NCBI RefSeq assembly: GCF_016860605.1
Contig: NZ_BNJR01000004.1
Location: forward strand, 62,001-126,000
DNA: 64,000 bases
DNA from: Lentilactobacillus fungorum
GTDB lineage: Bacteria; Bacillota; Bacilli; Lactobacillales; Lactobacillaceae
Direction of reading: 5' to 3'
The notes under the pieces were generated by a model. The model was not told the origin of the DNA. It searched no databases and saw only the letters and a list, made by a program, of their open reading frames with translations. Below are positions 56,881-64,000 of this stretch, one piece after another. The translations under genes were made by a program, and so were the position numbers. Each line of letters begins with the position of its first letter. Position 1 is the stretch's first letter.

Positions 56881-57723
56881 TTAACGTTGTTGTTTAAAGT
56901 AAGCCGATAAGCCGGCAACGACGTTATTGGCGTATTTTTCTTGGTAAGTTTTGCTTTGAATGAGCTTGAAATCTTTCTCAGTATTAAGATAGCCACCTTC
57001 GATTAGAATTGCCGGCACCGAATTATCGCGAATAACCAGAAAATTACCAAATAAAACCCCGCGATTAGTGAGTGGCAAACTAGTCATTTGAGAATCGACT
57101 GCCTTGGCTAAGCGTTTGGAGTCACCAGCATGATAATAGTAACAAGTATAACCAGATGCCGTATTGGTTTCATCCGACGAATCAAAATGAAAACTGATAA
57201 ATGCGTTCGCAGAAGCGGTCATAGCGGTTTGTGGACGGGCAGACAGTGAAACGGTTTTGTCCTGATCACGGGTCATGATAACTTTAGCGCCCTTTTCCCG
57301 CAACTTTTGGGCGACCAGTTTGGCAACGGCTAAAGTATACCGCTTTTCGGGCTGGCCACTAGCAGCTAGTGCGCCAGTATCACTACCGCCATGACCAGGA
57401 TCCAAGACAATTGTCGCTTCTGACAGGCGAGTGACGTTTTTAATATCTGGATTGGTTACCAGCCAAGAAGCAACCCAGCCGATGACACGATGCTTATAGA
57501 TGACTTTTAGCCAGTCATCTTTTTTACTAATGACTTGAAGGTGCTCTCCTTGGGCAACTTTTGCTTTGACCGAATAGGTGACAGCCGGTCCGCTTCGAAT
57601 ATTGAGTTGGTTGACCTTGACGATGACAGAATTGGAATAAAGTGCGACTAAAAGCACCGCGAACGTGATGATAATCACCAAGGTCGTCATAAGCCAACTT
57701 TGATTATCTTTGAGTCGTTTCAT
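56881..57723 (-). CDS. N-acetylmuramoyl-L-alanine amidase with SH3 domain
   Basis: Exported peptidoglycan amidase, about 280 residues from ATG 57723. The N-terminal hydrophobic anchor/signal covers residues 10-32. An SH3b domain follows (LNIRSGPAVTYSV near 40, WVASWLV). The amidase_3 domain has IVLDPGHGGSDTG near 104 (first zinc His), FISFHFDSSDE near 175 (His) and ILIEGGYLN near 240 (Glu). AAGGAAAG supports ATG 57723 over the longer frame from 57765. It probably acts on cell separation or wall turnover. The amidase and fructosamine kinase genes are 17 bases apart. Confidence 0.92.
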   Translation of the reverse strand: MKRLKDNQSWLMTTLVIIITFAVLLVALYSNSVIVKVNQLNIRSGPAVTYSVKAKVAQGEHLQVISKKDDWLKVIYKHRVIGWVASWLVTNPDIKNVTRLSEATIVLDPGHGGSDTGALAASGQPEKRYTLAVAKLVAQKLREKGAKVIMTRDQDKTVSLSARPQTAMTASANAFISFHFDSSDETNTASGYTCYYYHAGDSKRLAKAVDSQMTSLPLTNRGVLFGNFLVIRDNSVPAILIEGGYLNTEKDFKLIQSKTYQEKYANNVVAGLSAYFKQQR

Positions 57724-57914
57724 TGGGATTCTTTCCTTCATTCTTAAGGCAAATAGACGAAACAAAAGCTAATTTCAGAAAGTAGTATTGACCAGGTGTT
57801 TCAGTCCTTGTGGTCAAATAATGAGGTGCAGTTGTTTCGTTGATTCAAATAAGATTATTATAGTTGAAAATTGGTAGGTAATCTAGCCTAGAAAGGGGTT
57901 GGTTATAATCTGGT

Positions 57915-57943
57915 CTTGACTTTTGTGCCTGGGTCAACTAATC
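57915..57943 (+). promoter_or_regulatory. Probable promoter of the hisS-aspS leader
   Basis: TTGACT at 57915-57920, 17-base spacer and TAATCT at 57938-57943, placing the transcript start shortly before T-box Stem I. The stretch 57766-57914 otherwise shows only A/T-rich DNA and a lone TATAAT at 57903-57908. Confidence 0.4.
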
Positions 57944-57970
57944 TTAATTACAGTTAAATATTCAACCGGA

Positions 57971-58165
57971 CAAAAAGAACAGTAAAAATGATTGTCAAAC
58001 AGAGAACATTTGCTTGCTGAGAGAATGTGAGAATCATTTTGAAGTGACACTTTTTGAGTAAAATTGGTTAATAGTGTATGCTATTCGCGCGAGCGTTATC
58101 CTTGAGTTTAATAAAGGTGGTACCGTGCAAATGCACCCTTGTCTTAGGACAGGGGTCTTTTTTTT
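57971..58165 (+). promoter_or_regulatory. T-box riboswitch of hisS-aspS
   Basis: Stem I: lower helix CAAAAAG/CTTTTTG (57971-57977 with 58050-58056), specifier loop, then a 9-bp helix AAAATGATT/AATCATTTT (57985-57993 with 58032-58040) with an AGAGA bulge and GCTGAGAG-type segment above. The 3' side of the specifier loop reads GAAGTGACA, holding GAC (58046-58048) overlapping CAC (58048-58050). The T-box AGGTGGTACCGTG is at 58115-58127. The terminator pairs CCCTTGTC (58136-58143) with GACAGGGG (58148-58155) before eight Ts. Uncharged tRNA would favour antitermination. Confidence 0.92.
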
Positions 58166-58193
58166 CGGAAATGTAAACGGGAGGCAGCGGTTA

Positions 58194-59501
58194 ATGAAAT
58201 ATCAACGACCAAAGGGAACGGCTGACATTTTGCCAGATGAAGCAAAAAAATGGAACTATGTTGAAGAAACGGCCCGAATGTTGTTTGAGGACTATCGATA
58301 TCATGAGATTCGAACCCCAATGTTTGAAAGCTTCGATGTTTTTTCCAGAACGTCTGGAGATACGTCGGATGTTGTAACCAAGGAAATGTATGATTTTGAC
58401 GATAAAGGCGGGCGACACATGAGTCTGCGGCCGGAAGGAACTGCCGGCGTTGTTCGGGCATTTGTTGAAAACAAACTTTACGGTCCTGAACATATTCGGC
58501 CAGTTAAAGTCTTTTATATGGGGCCGATGTTTCGTTATGAACGACCACAATCAGGGCGTCAACGCGAATTTCACCAAATCGGAGTCGAGGCTTTTGGGAG
58601 TAACGAACCGGAGTTAGATGTTGAAGTAATCGCAATGGGGATGAATTTACTCAAGCAGTTTGGTCTGTCCGACTTGCGGTTGGAAATTAATACGTTGGGT
58701 GACAAGGAATCTCGGGCTGCTTATCGGCAGGCCTTAATTGATTACTTGGACCCACACTTTGACGAGTTAAGCGAAGATTCAAAGGTCCGCCTTCATAAAA
58801 ATCCATTGCGGGTATTAGATAGCAAGGATAAGCGTGATCAAGAAATTGTCAAAGGGGCCCCTTCAATCCTGGATTATCTCAACGAGGATTCAAAGCGTCA
58901 CTTTGATCGGGTCAAGAATTTGCTGGATGCCCTACACATTTCATACGTCATTGACCCTGATATGGTGCGTGGCCTCGATTATTACAACCACACGATTTTT
59001 GAAATCATGGTTAATTCAAAAACACTGGGAGAAGGCTATACAACGATTTGTGCCGGTGGCCGCTATAATGGTCTCGTTGAACAGCTTGGCGGCCCAGAAA
59101 TGCCAGGAATTGGCTTTGGCATGGGGATGGAGCGACTGATGATACTGATGGAAGCCCAAAAAGTTAAGTTCCCTGTTTTAGACCAATTGGACGCTTACGT
59201 TGTTGGGATTGGTGAACAAACCAGCGTCGAAACCCTGCAAATTGTGCAAGCTTTACGAGCGGGCGGCTTTTCCGCTGATCGGGATTATTTAGATCGCAAG
59301 CCTAAAGCCCAATTCAAATCGGCTAACCGCTTGAACGCCCAGTACACGATTACAGTGGGCCAAAGTGAATTGGCAGCCAAAACGGCAAACGTTAAGCAGA
59401 TGACAACAGGCAAAGAAGTTTCAGTTCCGCTAGCAGATATTACCAATGATTTTGATGTGGTAATCAATAAATATTTTAATGACGGCGAGGAGATTGATTA
59501 G
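58194..59501 (+). CDS. hisS: Histidyl-tRNA synthetase
   Basis: Class II synthetase, 435 residues. It has [12 protein letters not shown] at the start, motif 2 with [12 protein letters not shown] near residue 84, the HisA motif [11 protein letters not shown] near 261, and motif 3 in GFGMGMERL near 310. The C-terminal anticodon domain is complete. ATG 58194 follows GGGAGG although the frame is open back through the leader. It lies downstream of the T-box and is separated from aspS by 1 base. Confidence 0.97.
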   Translation: MKYQRPKGTADILPDEAKKWNYVEETARMLFEDYRYHEIRTPMFESFDVFSRTSGDTSDVVTKEMYDFDDKGGRHMSLRPEGTAGVVRAFVENKLYGPEHIRPVKVFYMGPMFRYERPQSGRQREFHQIGVEAFGSNEPELDVEVIAMGMNLLKQFGLSDLRLEINTLGDKESRAAYRQALIDYLDPHFDELSEDSKVRLHKNPLRVLDSKDKRDQEIVKGAPSILDYLNEDSKRHFDRVKNLLDALHISYVIDPDMVRGLDYYNHTIFEIMVNSKTLGEGYTTICAGGRYNGLVEQLGGPEMPGIGFGMGMERLMILMEAQKVKFPVLDQLDAYVVGIGEQTSVETLQIVQALRAGGFSADRDYLDRKPKAQFKSANRLNAQYTITVGQSELAAKTANVKQMTTGKEVSVPLADITNDFDVVINKYFNDGEEID

Positions 59502-59502
59502 G

Positions 59503-61296
59503 ATGAAACGAACCACGTATGCTGGCTTAGTTAACGAAAAGTTAATCGGCCAAGAAGTTGTGTTAAAAGGTTGGGTGCAAAAGCGTCGGGATCTTGGCGG
59601 CTTGATTTTTATCGAATTGCGCGACCGTGAAGGTATCGTGCAACTGGTTTTTAGTGAAGAATTTGGTCAAGATGCTTTGGCAGTTGCTGACAAGCTTCGA
59701 AGTGAATACGTTGTTGAAGCAAGGGGCAAAGTTGTTGCCAGGGCTGACAAGGAAATTAACCCGAAGATGAAGACTGGCAAGATCGAAGTCGATATTGTTG
59801 AAGCCAAAATTTTAGCGACTGCTAAGACGCCGCCATTTTATATTCAAGATAATATTAATGTTTCAGAAGATTTAAAATTAAAATATCGATATTTGGATTT
59901 GCGGCGGCCGGAAATGCAAAAAAATATTTTGCTCCGAAACCGGATTATTCAATCGATTCATAGCTACTTCGATAAGGAAGGCTTTATCGATATCGAAACG
60001 CCAACCTTAACTAAATCGACGCCAGAAGGGGCGCGTGATTATTTAGTTCCTTCCAGAGTTTATCCAGGTTCCTTTTATGCATTACCTCAGTCACCCCAAC
60101 AGTTTAAACAATTATTAATGGGCGCCGGGTTTGATAAATACTATCAAATTGCGCGTTGCTATCGGGATGAAGACTTGCGAGGTGATCGTCAACCTGAGTT
60201 TACTCAGATTGATATGGAAATGTCTTTTGCGGATCAAGAAGAGATTGAAGACGTTACTGAAGGCTTTATTGCCAAGGTGATGAAAGATGCGATGGGCATC
60301 GACGTCAAGCTGCCATTTAAGCGAATGGATTGGGACGAATCGATGGCTCGATTTGGAACGGACCAGCCTGACGTGCGATTTGGCATGGAATTAAAAGATC
60401 TTTCAGCTATTATGAAAGACGTTGATTTTAAAGTCTTCTCAGGTGCTGTTAAAGACGGTGGCCAAGTTAAAGCAATCGCGGTACCAGGTGGCGCTGATAA
60501 ATATTCAAGAAAAGATTTGGATCAATTTGCAAGCTATGTTGAAAGATTTGGTGCAAAAGGATTAGCTTGGTTGAAAGTGACTGATGATGGTTTCAACGGT
60601 CCAATTGCAAAGTTCTTCAAAGATGCTGATTTACGTGAAAAAATTCTTGAAAAAGCTGAAGCTAAGCCGGGTGATTTGTTATTATTTGCGGCTGATAATC
60701 GCCGGGTGGTTGCCAACACTTTGGCCTATTTGCGAGTTGAAATCGCCAAGGAACAGAACATGATCGATGAATCTAAGTTTGCATTCCTATGGGTCGTTAA
60801 CTGGCCATTGTTTGAGTGGGACGTTGACTTAAAGCGTTACGTGGCTGCCCACCATCCATTTACGATGCCTAATGAAGATGATGTTCACTATCTGATGAAC
60901 GACGGTGAAGATCCTCACAAAGCCTATGCGCAAAGTTATGATATCATCTTGAACGGCCTTGAACTTGGCGGCGGTTCAATTCGTATTCATACCCGGGCAC
61001 TTCAAGAAAAAATGTTTGAAGCCCTTGGATTTACTAAGGAAAGCGCCGAAGCCCAGTTTGGCTACTTCTTAAATGCATTGGACTATGGTTTTCCGCCTCA
61101 TGGTGGTTTGGCAATCGGCTTGGATCGATTTGTTCGTTTGCTGGCTGATCGGGAGAACATTCGAGACGTCATTGCCTTTCCAAAGAATTCTAAAGCCGTT
61201 GAGCCGTTGACAAGCGCACCACAACCCGTTGCTAACAAACAACTTGAAGACTTGGGATTGTTTGTAGCGGAACAAGATCAAAATGAAAAGCAATAA
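59503..61296 (+). CDS. aspS: Aspartyl-tRNA synthetase
   Basis: Bacterial-type AspRS, 597 residues. The N-terminal OB fold binds the anticodon ([19 protein letters not shown] near residue 22). Class II motif 2 is in [20 protein letters not shown] near 214. The bacterial GAD insert spans about 300-410, and motif 3 [12 protein letters not shown] lies near 530. GAGGAG precedes the ATG. hisS-aspS with a shared T-box is common in Firmicutes. Confidence 0.97.
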   Translation: MKRTTYAGLVNEKLIGQEVVLKGWVQKRRDLGGLIFIELRDREGIVQLVFSEEFGQDALAVADKLRSEYVVEARGKVVARADKEINPKMKTGKIEVDIVEAKILATAKTPPFYIQDNINVSEDLKLKYRYLDLRRPEMQKNILLRNRIIQSIHSYFDKEGFIDIETPTLTKSTPEGARDYLVPSRVYPGSFYALPQSPQQFKQLLMGAGFDKYYQIARCYRDEDLRGDRQPEFTQIDMEMSFADQEEIEDVTEGFIAKVMKDAMGIDVKLPFKRMDWDESMARFGTDQPDVRFGMELKDLSAIMKDVDFKVFSGAVKDGGQVKAIAVPGGADKYSRKDLDQFASYVERFGAKGLAWLKVTDDGFNGPIAKFFKDADLREKILEKAEAKPGDLLLFAADNRRVVANTLAYLRVEIAKEQNMIDESKFAFLWVVNWPLFEWDVDLKRYVAAHHPFTMPNEDDVHYLMNDGEDPHKAYAQSYDIILNGLELGGGSIRIHTRALQEKMFEALGFTKESAEAQFGYFLNALDYGFPPHGGLAIGLDRFVRLLADRENIRDVIAFPKNSKAVEPLTSAPQPVANKQLEDLGLFVAEQDQNEKQ

Positions 61297-61352
61297 TTTT
61301 TTTGGTTGTTATTTTAGTCAAGTAAGCGATCATAATTGCTAAATCCAAATCA

Positions 61353-61388
61353 AATCCTGTAGTCTAATTGATGATTACAGGATTTTTG
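61353..61388 (+). terminator. aspS terminator
   Basis: AAATCCTGTA (61353-61362) pairs with TACAGGATTT (61377-61386), ending in a T-run. Confidence 0.85.
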
Positions 61389-61490
61389 ATGTTGCGCGCT
61401 TCTTTATGATTTAAAATAGAGGTGTTTGAAGAACTCACTGTTTTTAAGGTAGTGGACGGACTAAGTGACTATCATGAGAGGAATTTAACT

Positions 61491-62366
61491 ATGGATGACG
61501 TTTCGAAACTAATGCGGCGACATACTTATGTTACCAGGACTTCTACCTCGCTGATCTACGCAATTTTGGTATCGATTGCCGTTAACTTCTTTTGGACTCC
61601 TGGCCACATTTATTCATCAGGGATTACTGGATTTGCCCAGTTACTAACGACAATTACGTCGCGAACTTTGCCAATTACAATTTCAACTGGGTTAGGATTA
61701 TTTTTGCTGAATATCCCGCTGTTTTTTCTGTCTTGGCGGGCAATTGGCAAACAATTTACTATTTTTACGGTTATTACCGTGTTTCTTTCAAGTTTTATGA
61801 TCCAGTTACTTAAACCAATCCCACTTACTCATGATCCGATTATTTGTGCGATCTTTGGTGGGGCAGTTAACGGTTTTGGCACTGGATTAGCACTAAAAAA
61901 TGGGATTTCAACTGGCGGCTTGGATATTTTAGGAATTGTGATCCGCCAGCGAACCGGGCGCACGATCGGGACAATTAATATCGCTTTTAATACATTAATT
62001 ATTATTGCTGCAGCTTTTATGTATGGATGGCCATATGCTTTTTATTCTGCTTTGAGTTTAGTTGTTAACGCCAAAGTAATGGATATGACCTATACGAAAC
62101 AGCAGCGCCTGCAAGTTATGATCATTACGAATCGGCCCAATACCGTTATTGATAGCGTTCAAAATCACCTGCGAAGGGGCATTACGATTGTACACAATGC
62201 CGAAGGCGCGTATCGGCACGATGCCAAGACCATTTTATTTACGGTTATCTCTCGTTATGAAATGAATGAGCTGGAAGAGGCCTTATTGGAATCTGACCCG
62301 AATGCGTTTGCTAGTATTGCCGACTCGGTTAAGATCTTAGGGAGATTTTATGAACCCAAACCGTAA
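61491..62366 (+). CDS. YitT-family membrane protein
   Basis: About 291 residues. Five or six hydrophobic segments occupy residues 25-210, with NGISTGGLDILGIV near 150 as a family-conserved segment. A cytosolic DUF2161/DUF2179-type C-terminal domain follows (YTKQQRLQVMIITN near 203, then RGITIVHNAEGAY). These proteins are widespread in Firmicutes and of uncertain function. AGAGGAA is upstream of ATG 61491, which is preferred over the GTG at 61422. Confidence 0.85.
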   Translation: MDDVSKLMRRHTYVTRTSTSLIYAILVSIAVNFFWTPGHIYSSGITGFAQLLTTITSRTLPITISTGLGLFLLNIPLFFLSWRAIGKQFTIFTVITVFLSSFMIQLLKPIPLTHDPIICAIFGGAVNGFGTGLALKNGISTGGLDILGIVIRQRTGRTIGTINIAFNTLIIIAAAFMYGWPYAFYSALSLVVNAKVMDMTYTKQQRLQVMIITNRPNTVIDSVQNHLRRGITIVHNAEGAYRHDAKTILFTVISRYEMNELEEALLESDPNAFASIADSVKILGRFYEPKP

Positions 62367-62451
62367 CTTTCTAAAGATTTTTTAAGAAAATAGTTCTGCA
62401 AATTGTTTATGTTATAATGTTTCAGTGTGTGATAACTAAATACTGAAAACG

Positions 62452-63612
62452 GTGAAAATATTGAAAGTTTTATACTTATGGCTGATTAAGGTTATTTCTG
62501 TGCTAAACGTTTTTCGACCCAAAAATAAGGCCATTTATATCATGAGTTTTGATGATAACGTTGACTTCATTAAAACATTTGCGCAGACGGTTCCTAGCAA
62601 GATTGACTTGGTTGTCCTATACCGTCCTGATACAGAAGCAGCCGCGACTGATTTAGCTGCGTTTGGGATTGTTACCAAGCCATTTAAGGACGGACTAAAA
62701 TTCGCCTTGGAAGCAATTCCCTTGCTGATGGCGGCTAAACTCATTATTTGTGATAATTATTACGCTTTTTTAGGCGGACTCATTCATCGTCGCGGGACAA
62801 AAATTGTCCAAATTTGGCATGCTGATGGTGCCATCAAGAAGTTTGGTTGGCAAGATCCGACGACGCAATCCCGCAGTCAATCAGATAAGCGGCGGTTTCA
62901 ATCAGTTTACGATCATTTTGATGAATACATCGTGGCTTCAAAAGCAATGGGGAACGTCTTTGTTACCAGTTATCATGAAGACTTCACTAAAATTCGACTG
63001 CTGGGTTATCCTAGATCAGATCAGTATTTAGATACTAATTGGCAGCAGGTTGCTCGGCAGCGAATCTTTCGAGCAGCACCAGAGCTTAAAAACAAGCGGG
63101 TGATTCTATACGCGCCTACTTATCGGCCACAGCAAAGTTTTAAATTACCGAGTGGGTTAAGTGATGCGCTGGCGGCAGATCCAAATGCGATTGTCGTGGT
63201 CAAATTACACCCGGTTTTACGCGATAGGGAAACCGCAGTTAGAGAAATTGGCAATCCCCGCATTAAGTTTTACCACGAATTAACAACGAGTGATTTGTTA
63301 ACAGTTGCGGATACCTTGGTGACAGATTATTCTTCGGTGGCCTTTGACTTTAGCTTGTTGCCGAATGCTAAGTCAATGATCTTTTTTATGTTTGACCTTG
63401 AACAGTATCAACAAAATCCTGGTATCCAGGATGATTATCTAGATTGGCTGCCATCAAAGCCGCTGTCGACGGTTCGTGAGCTTCGACAAGCAATTATTGA
63501 AGCCCAGCCAATGGATTTCGGTGAGTTTAATGAACACTGGAACACATTTAACGATGGCAAAGCAACCAAACGGGTGGTCGCGCGTTACGCCCAGTTTCTA
63601 AAATCGCATTAA
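62452..63612 (+). CDS. CDP-glycerol glycerophosphotransferase-family protein
   Basis: Predicted TagB/TagF-like transferase for teichoic-acid or related wall polymers, 386 residues. It has a hydrophobic N-terminal segment (1-20), VQIWHADGAIKKFG near residue 120, ILYAPTYRPQQ near 219, VVKLHPVLRD near 250 and TDYSSVAFDFS near 292, the signature regions of the Glyphos_transf family. It is membrane-associated on the cytosolic face. GTG 62452 and TTG 62461 are both possible, and the ribosome binding site is weak. TATAAT lies at 62413-62418. It is followed by a TagG-like permease, which fits a polymer-export locus. Confidence 0.88.
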   Translation: MKILKVLYLWLIKVISVLNVFRPKNKAIYIMSFDDNVDFIKTFAQTVPSKIDLVVLYRPDTEAAATDLAAFGIVTKPFKDGLKFALEAIPLLMAAKLIICDNYYAFLGGLIHRRGTKIVQIWHADGAIKKFGWQDPTTQSRSQSDKRRFQSVYDHFDEYIVASKAMGNVFVTSYHEDFTKIRLLGYPRSDQYLDTNWQQVARQRIFRAAPELKNKRVILYAPTYRPQQSFKLPSGLSDALAADPNAIVVVKLHPVLRDRETAVREIGNPRIKFYHELTTSDLLTVADTLVTDYSSVAFDFSLLPNAKSMIFFMFDLEQYQQNPGIQDDYLDWLPSKPLSTVRELRQAIIEAQPMDFGEFNEHWNTFNDGKATKRVVARYAQFLKSH

Positions 63613-63625
63613 GGGGTGCCTGAAA

Positions 63626-64000
63626 GTGAAAGAAGTTTTTACGCTACTAAAGGAACAGTTTGAAAATATTGGGATTATTTTTCGAATTTCAAAATATGAA
63701 GATAAGGCGGAATATCAAAGCCATTATTTAGGGTTGGTTTGGGAATACTTGTATCCGCTGATCCAAATTGCAATTTATTGGCTGGTCTTTGGAATTGGTC
63801 TCAAACATGGCAGCACGACCCATGGAATTGATTATTTACCTTGGATGGTCATTGGGATTACCCCTTGGTTTTTCATGAATCGGGCAAGCTTGGATGCTTC
63901 AAAGAGTATTTACCAACGTGTTGGCATGGTTTCAAAAATGAAGTTTCCGGTTAGTGTCTTGCCGACGATCAAAATCGTTAGTAACTTAAGTGCCTTTTGG
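63626..64000 (+). CDS. ABC-2 type permease, TagG-like (5' part)
   Basis: 125 codons are visible from GTG 63626 (AAGGGGTG upstream) to the window edge. The N terminus is amphipathic (VFTLLKEQFENIGIIFRIS), followed by HYLGLVWEYLYPLIQIAIYW and a second hydrophobic segment with WMVIGITPWFF. This matches the start of wall-polymer export permeases such as TagG, whose ATPase TagH should follow beyond the window. It lies 13 bases after the CDP-glycerol transferase gene and is probably in one operon with it. Confidence 0.88.
   Translation, partial: MKEVFTLLKEQFENIGIIFRISKYEDKAEYQSHYLGLVWEYLYPLIQIAIYWLVFGIGLKHGSTTHGIDYLPWMVIGITPWFFMNRASLDASKSIYQRVGMVSKMKFPVSVLPTIKIVSNLSAFW

Overview
The window is chromosomal DNA of a low-GC Firmicute, almost certainly a member of the Lactobacillaceae. 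The Lentilactobacillus/L. buchneri side of the family is my best guess, but this is inference from gene order and protein style. The supporting signs are a mevalonate-pathway gene (mvaS), a D-lactate dehydrogenase, a Gram-positive PolC, a CIRCE-controlled hrcA-grpE-dnaK-dnaJ cluster, a T-box in front of hisS-aspS, frequent TTG/GTG starts with strong AGGAGG sites, and teichoic-acid-type genes at the right edge. No rRNA, tRNA, CRISPR array or intact insertion sequence was seen.

Layout. 0-8.3 kb: tail of a probable comG gene, a YtxK-like methyltransferase and ackA, an amino-acid permease, two metallophosphoesterases, and the yutD / HAD / TIGR01906 membrane-protein trio. 8.3-15.4 kb: small genes, mvaS, lexA with an SOS-type operator facing a DUF896 gene, yneF, plsC, a tRNA adenine methyltransferase with a GIY-YIG protein, ldhD and a HAD phosphatase. 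15.5-43.4 kb: a nearly continuous information-processing block, all on +, comprising rpsB-tsf, pyrH-frr, uppS-cdsA-rseP-proS-polC, rimP-nusA-ylxR-ylxQ-infB-rbfA, truB-ribF, hrcA-grpE-dnaK-dnaJ and lepA. 43.4-50.6 kb: an accessory island, mostly on -, described below. 50.6-64 kb: prmA-rsmE-relA-dtd, a HAD phosphatase, a fructosamine-kinase-like protein, an amidase, T-box-hisS-aspS, a YitT protein, and the start of a wall polymer locus (CDP-glycerol transferase family protein, then a TagG-like ABC permease cut by the window edge).

The accessory island looks like the lysogeny module of a dead prophage inserted behind lepA. Reading on the minus strand it runs Xre repressor (three in-frame stops), ImmA/IrrE-type protein (frameshifts and stops), secreted protein 1 (one in-frame TGA), secreted protein 2 (intact), a 129-residue protein resembling an FlgT C-terminal domain (intact), an Abi-family HEPN protein (intact), a terminator, and a tyrosine integrase (at least four frame changes). 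The phage control and integration genes have decayed while the two-gene FlgT-like/Abi cassette stays open. That cassette is the best candidate for a little-described defence or toxin-antitoxin unit in this window.

Other signals include a T-box whose specifier region holds overlapping Asp (GAC) and His (CAC) codons in front of a hisS-aspS operon, a U-G-rich hairpin repeated downstream of ackA and dnaJ, a second degenerate CIRCE box, a promoter-proximal terminator in the rimP-nusA leader, two very long intergenic hairpins flanking polC and truB, and a small HTH gene whose promoter spacer is filled by a palindrome.
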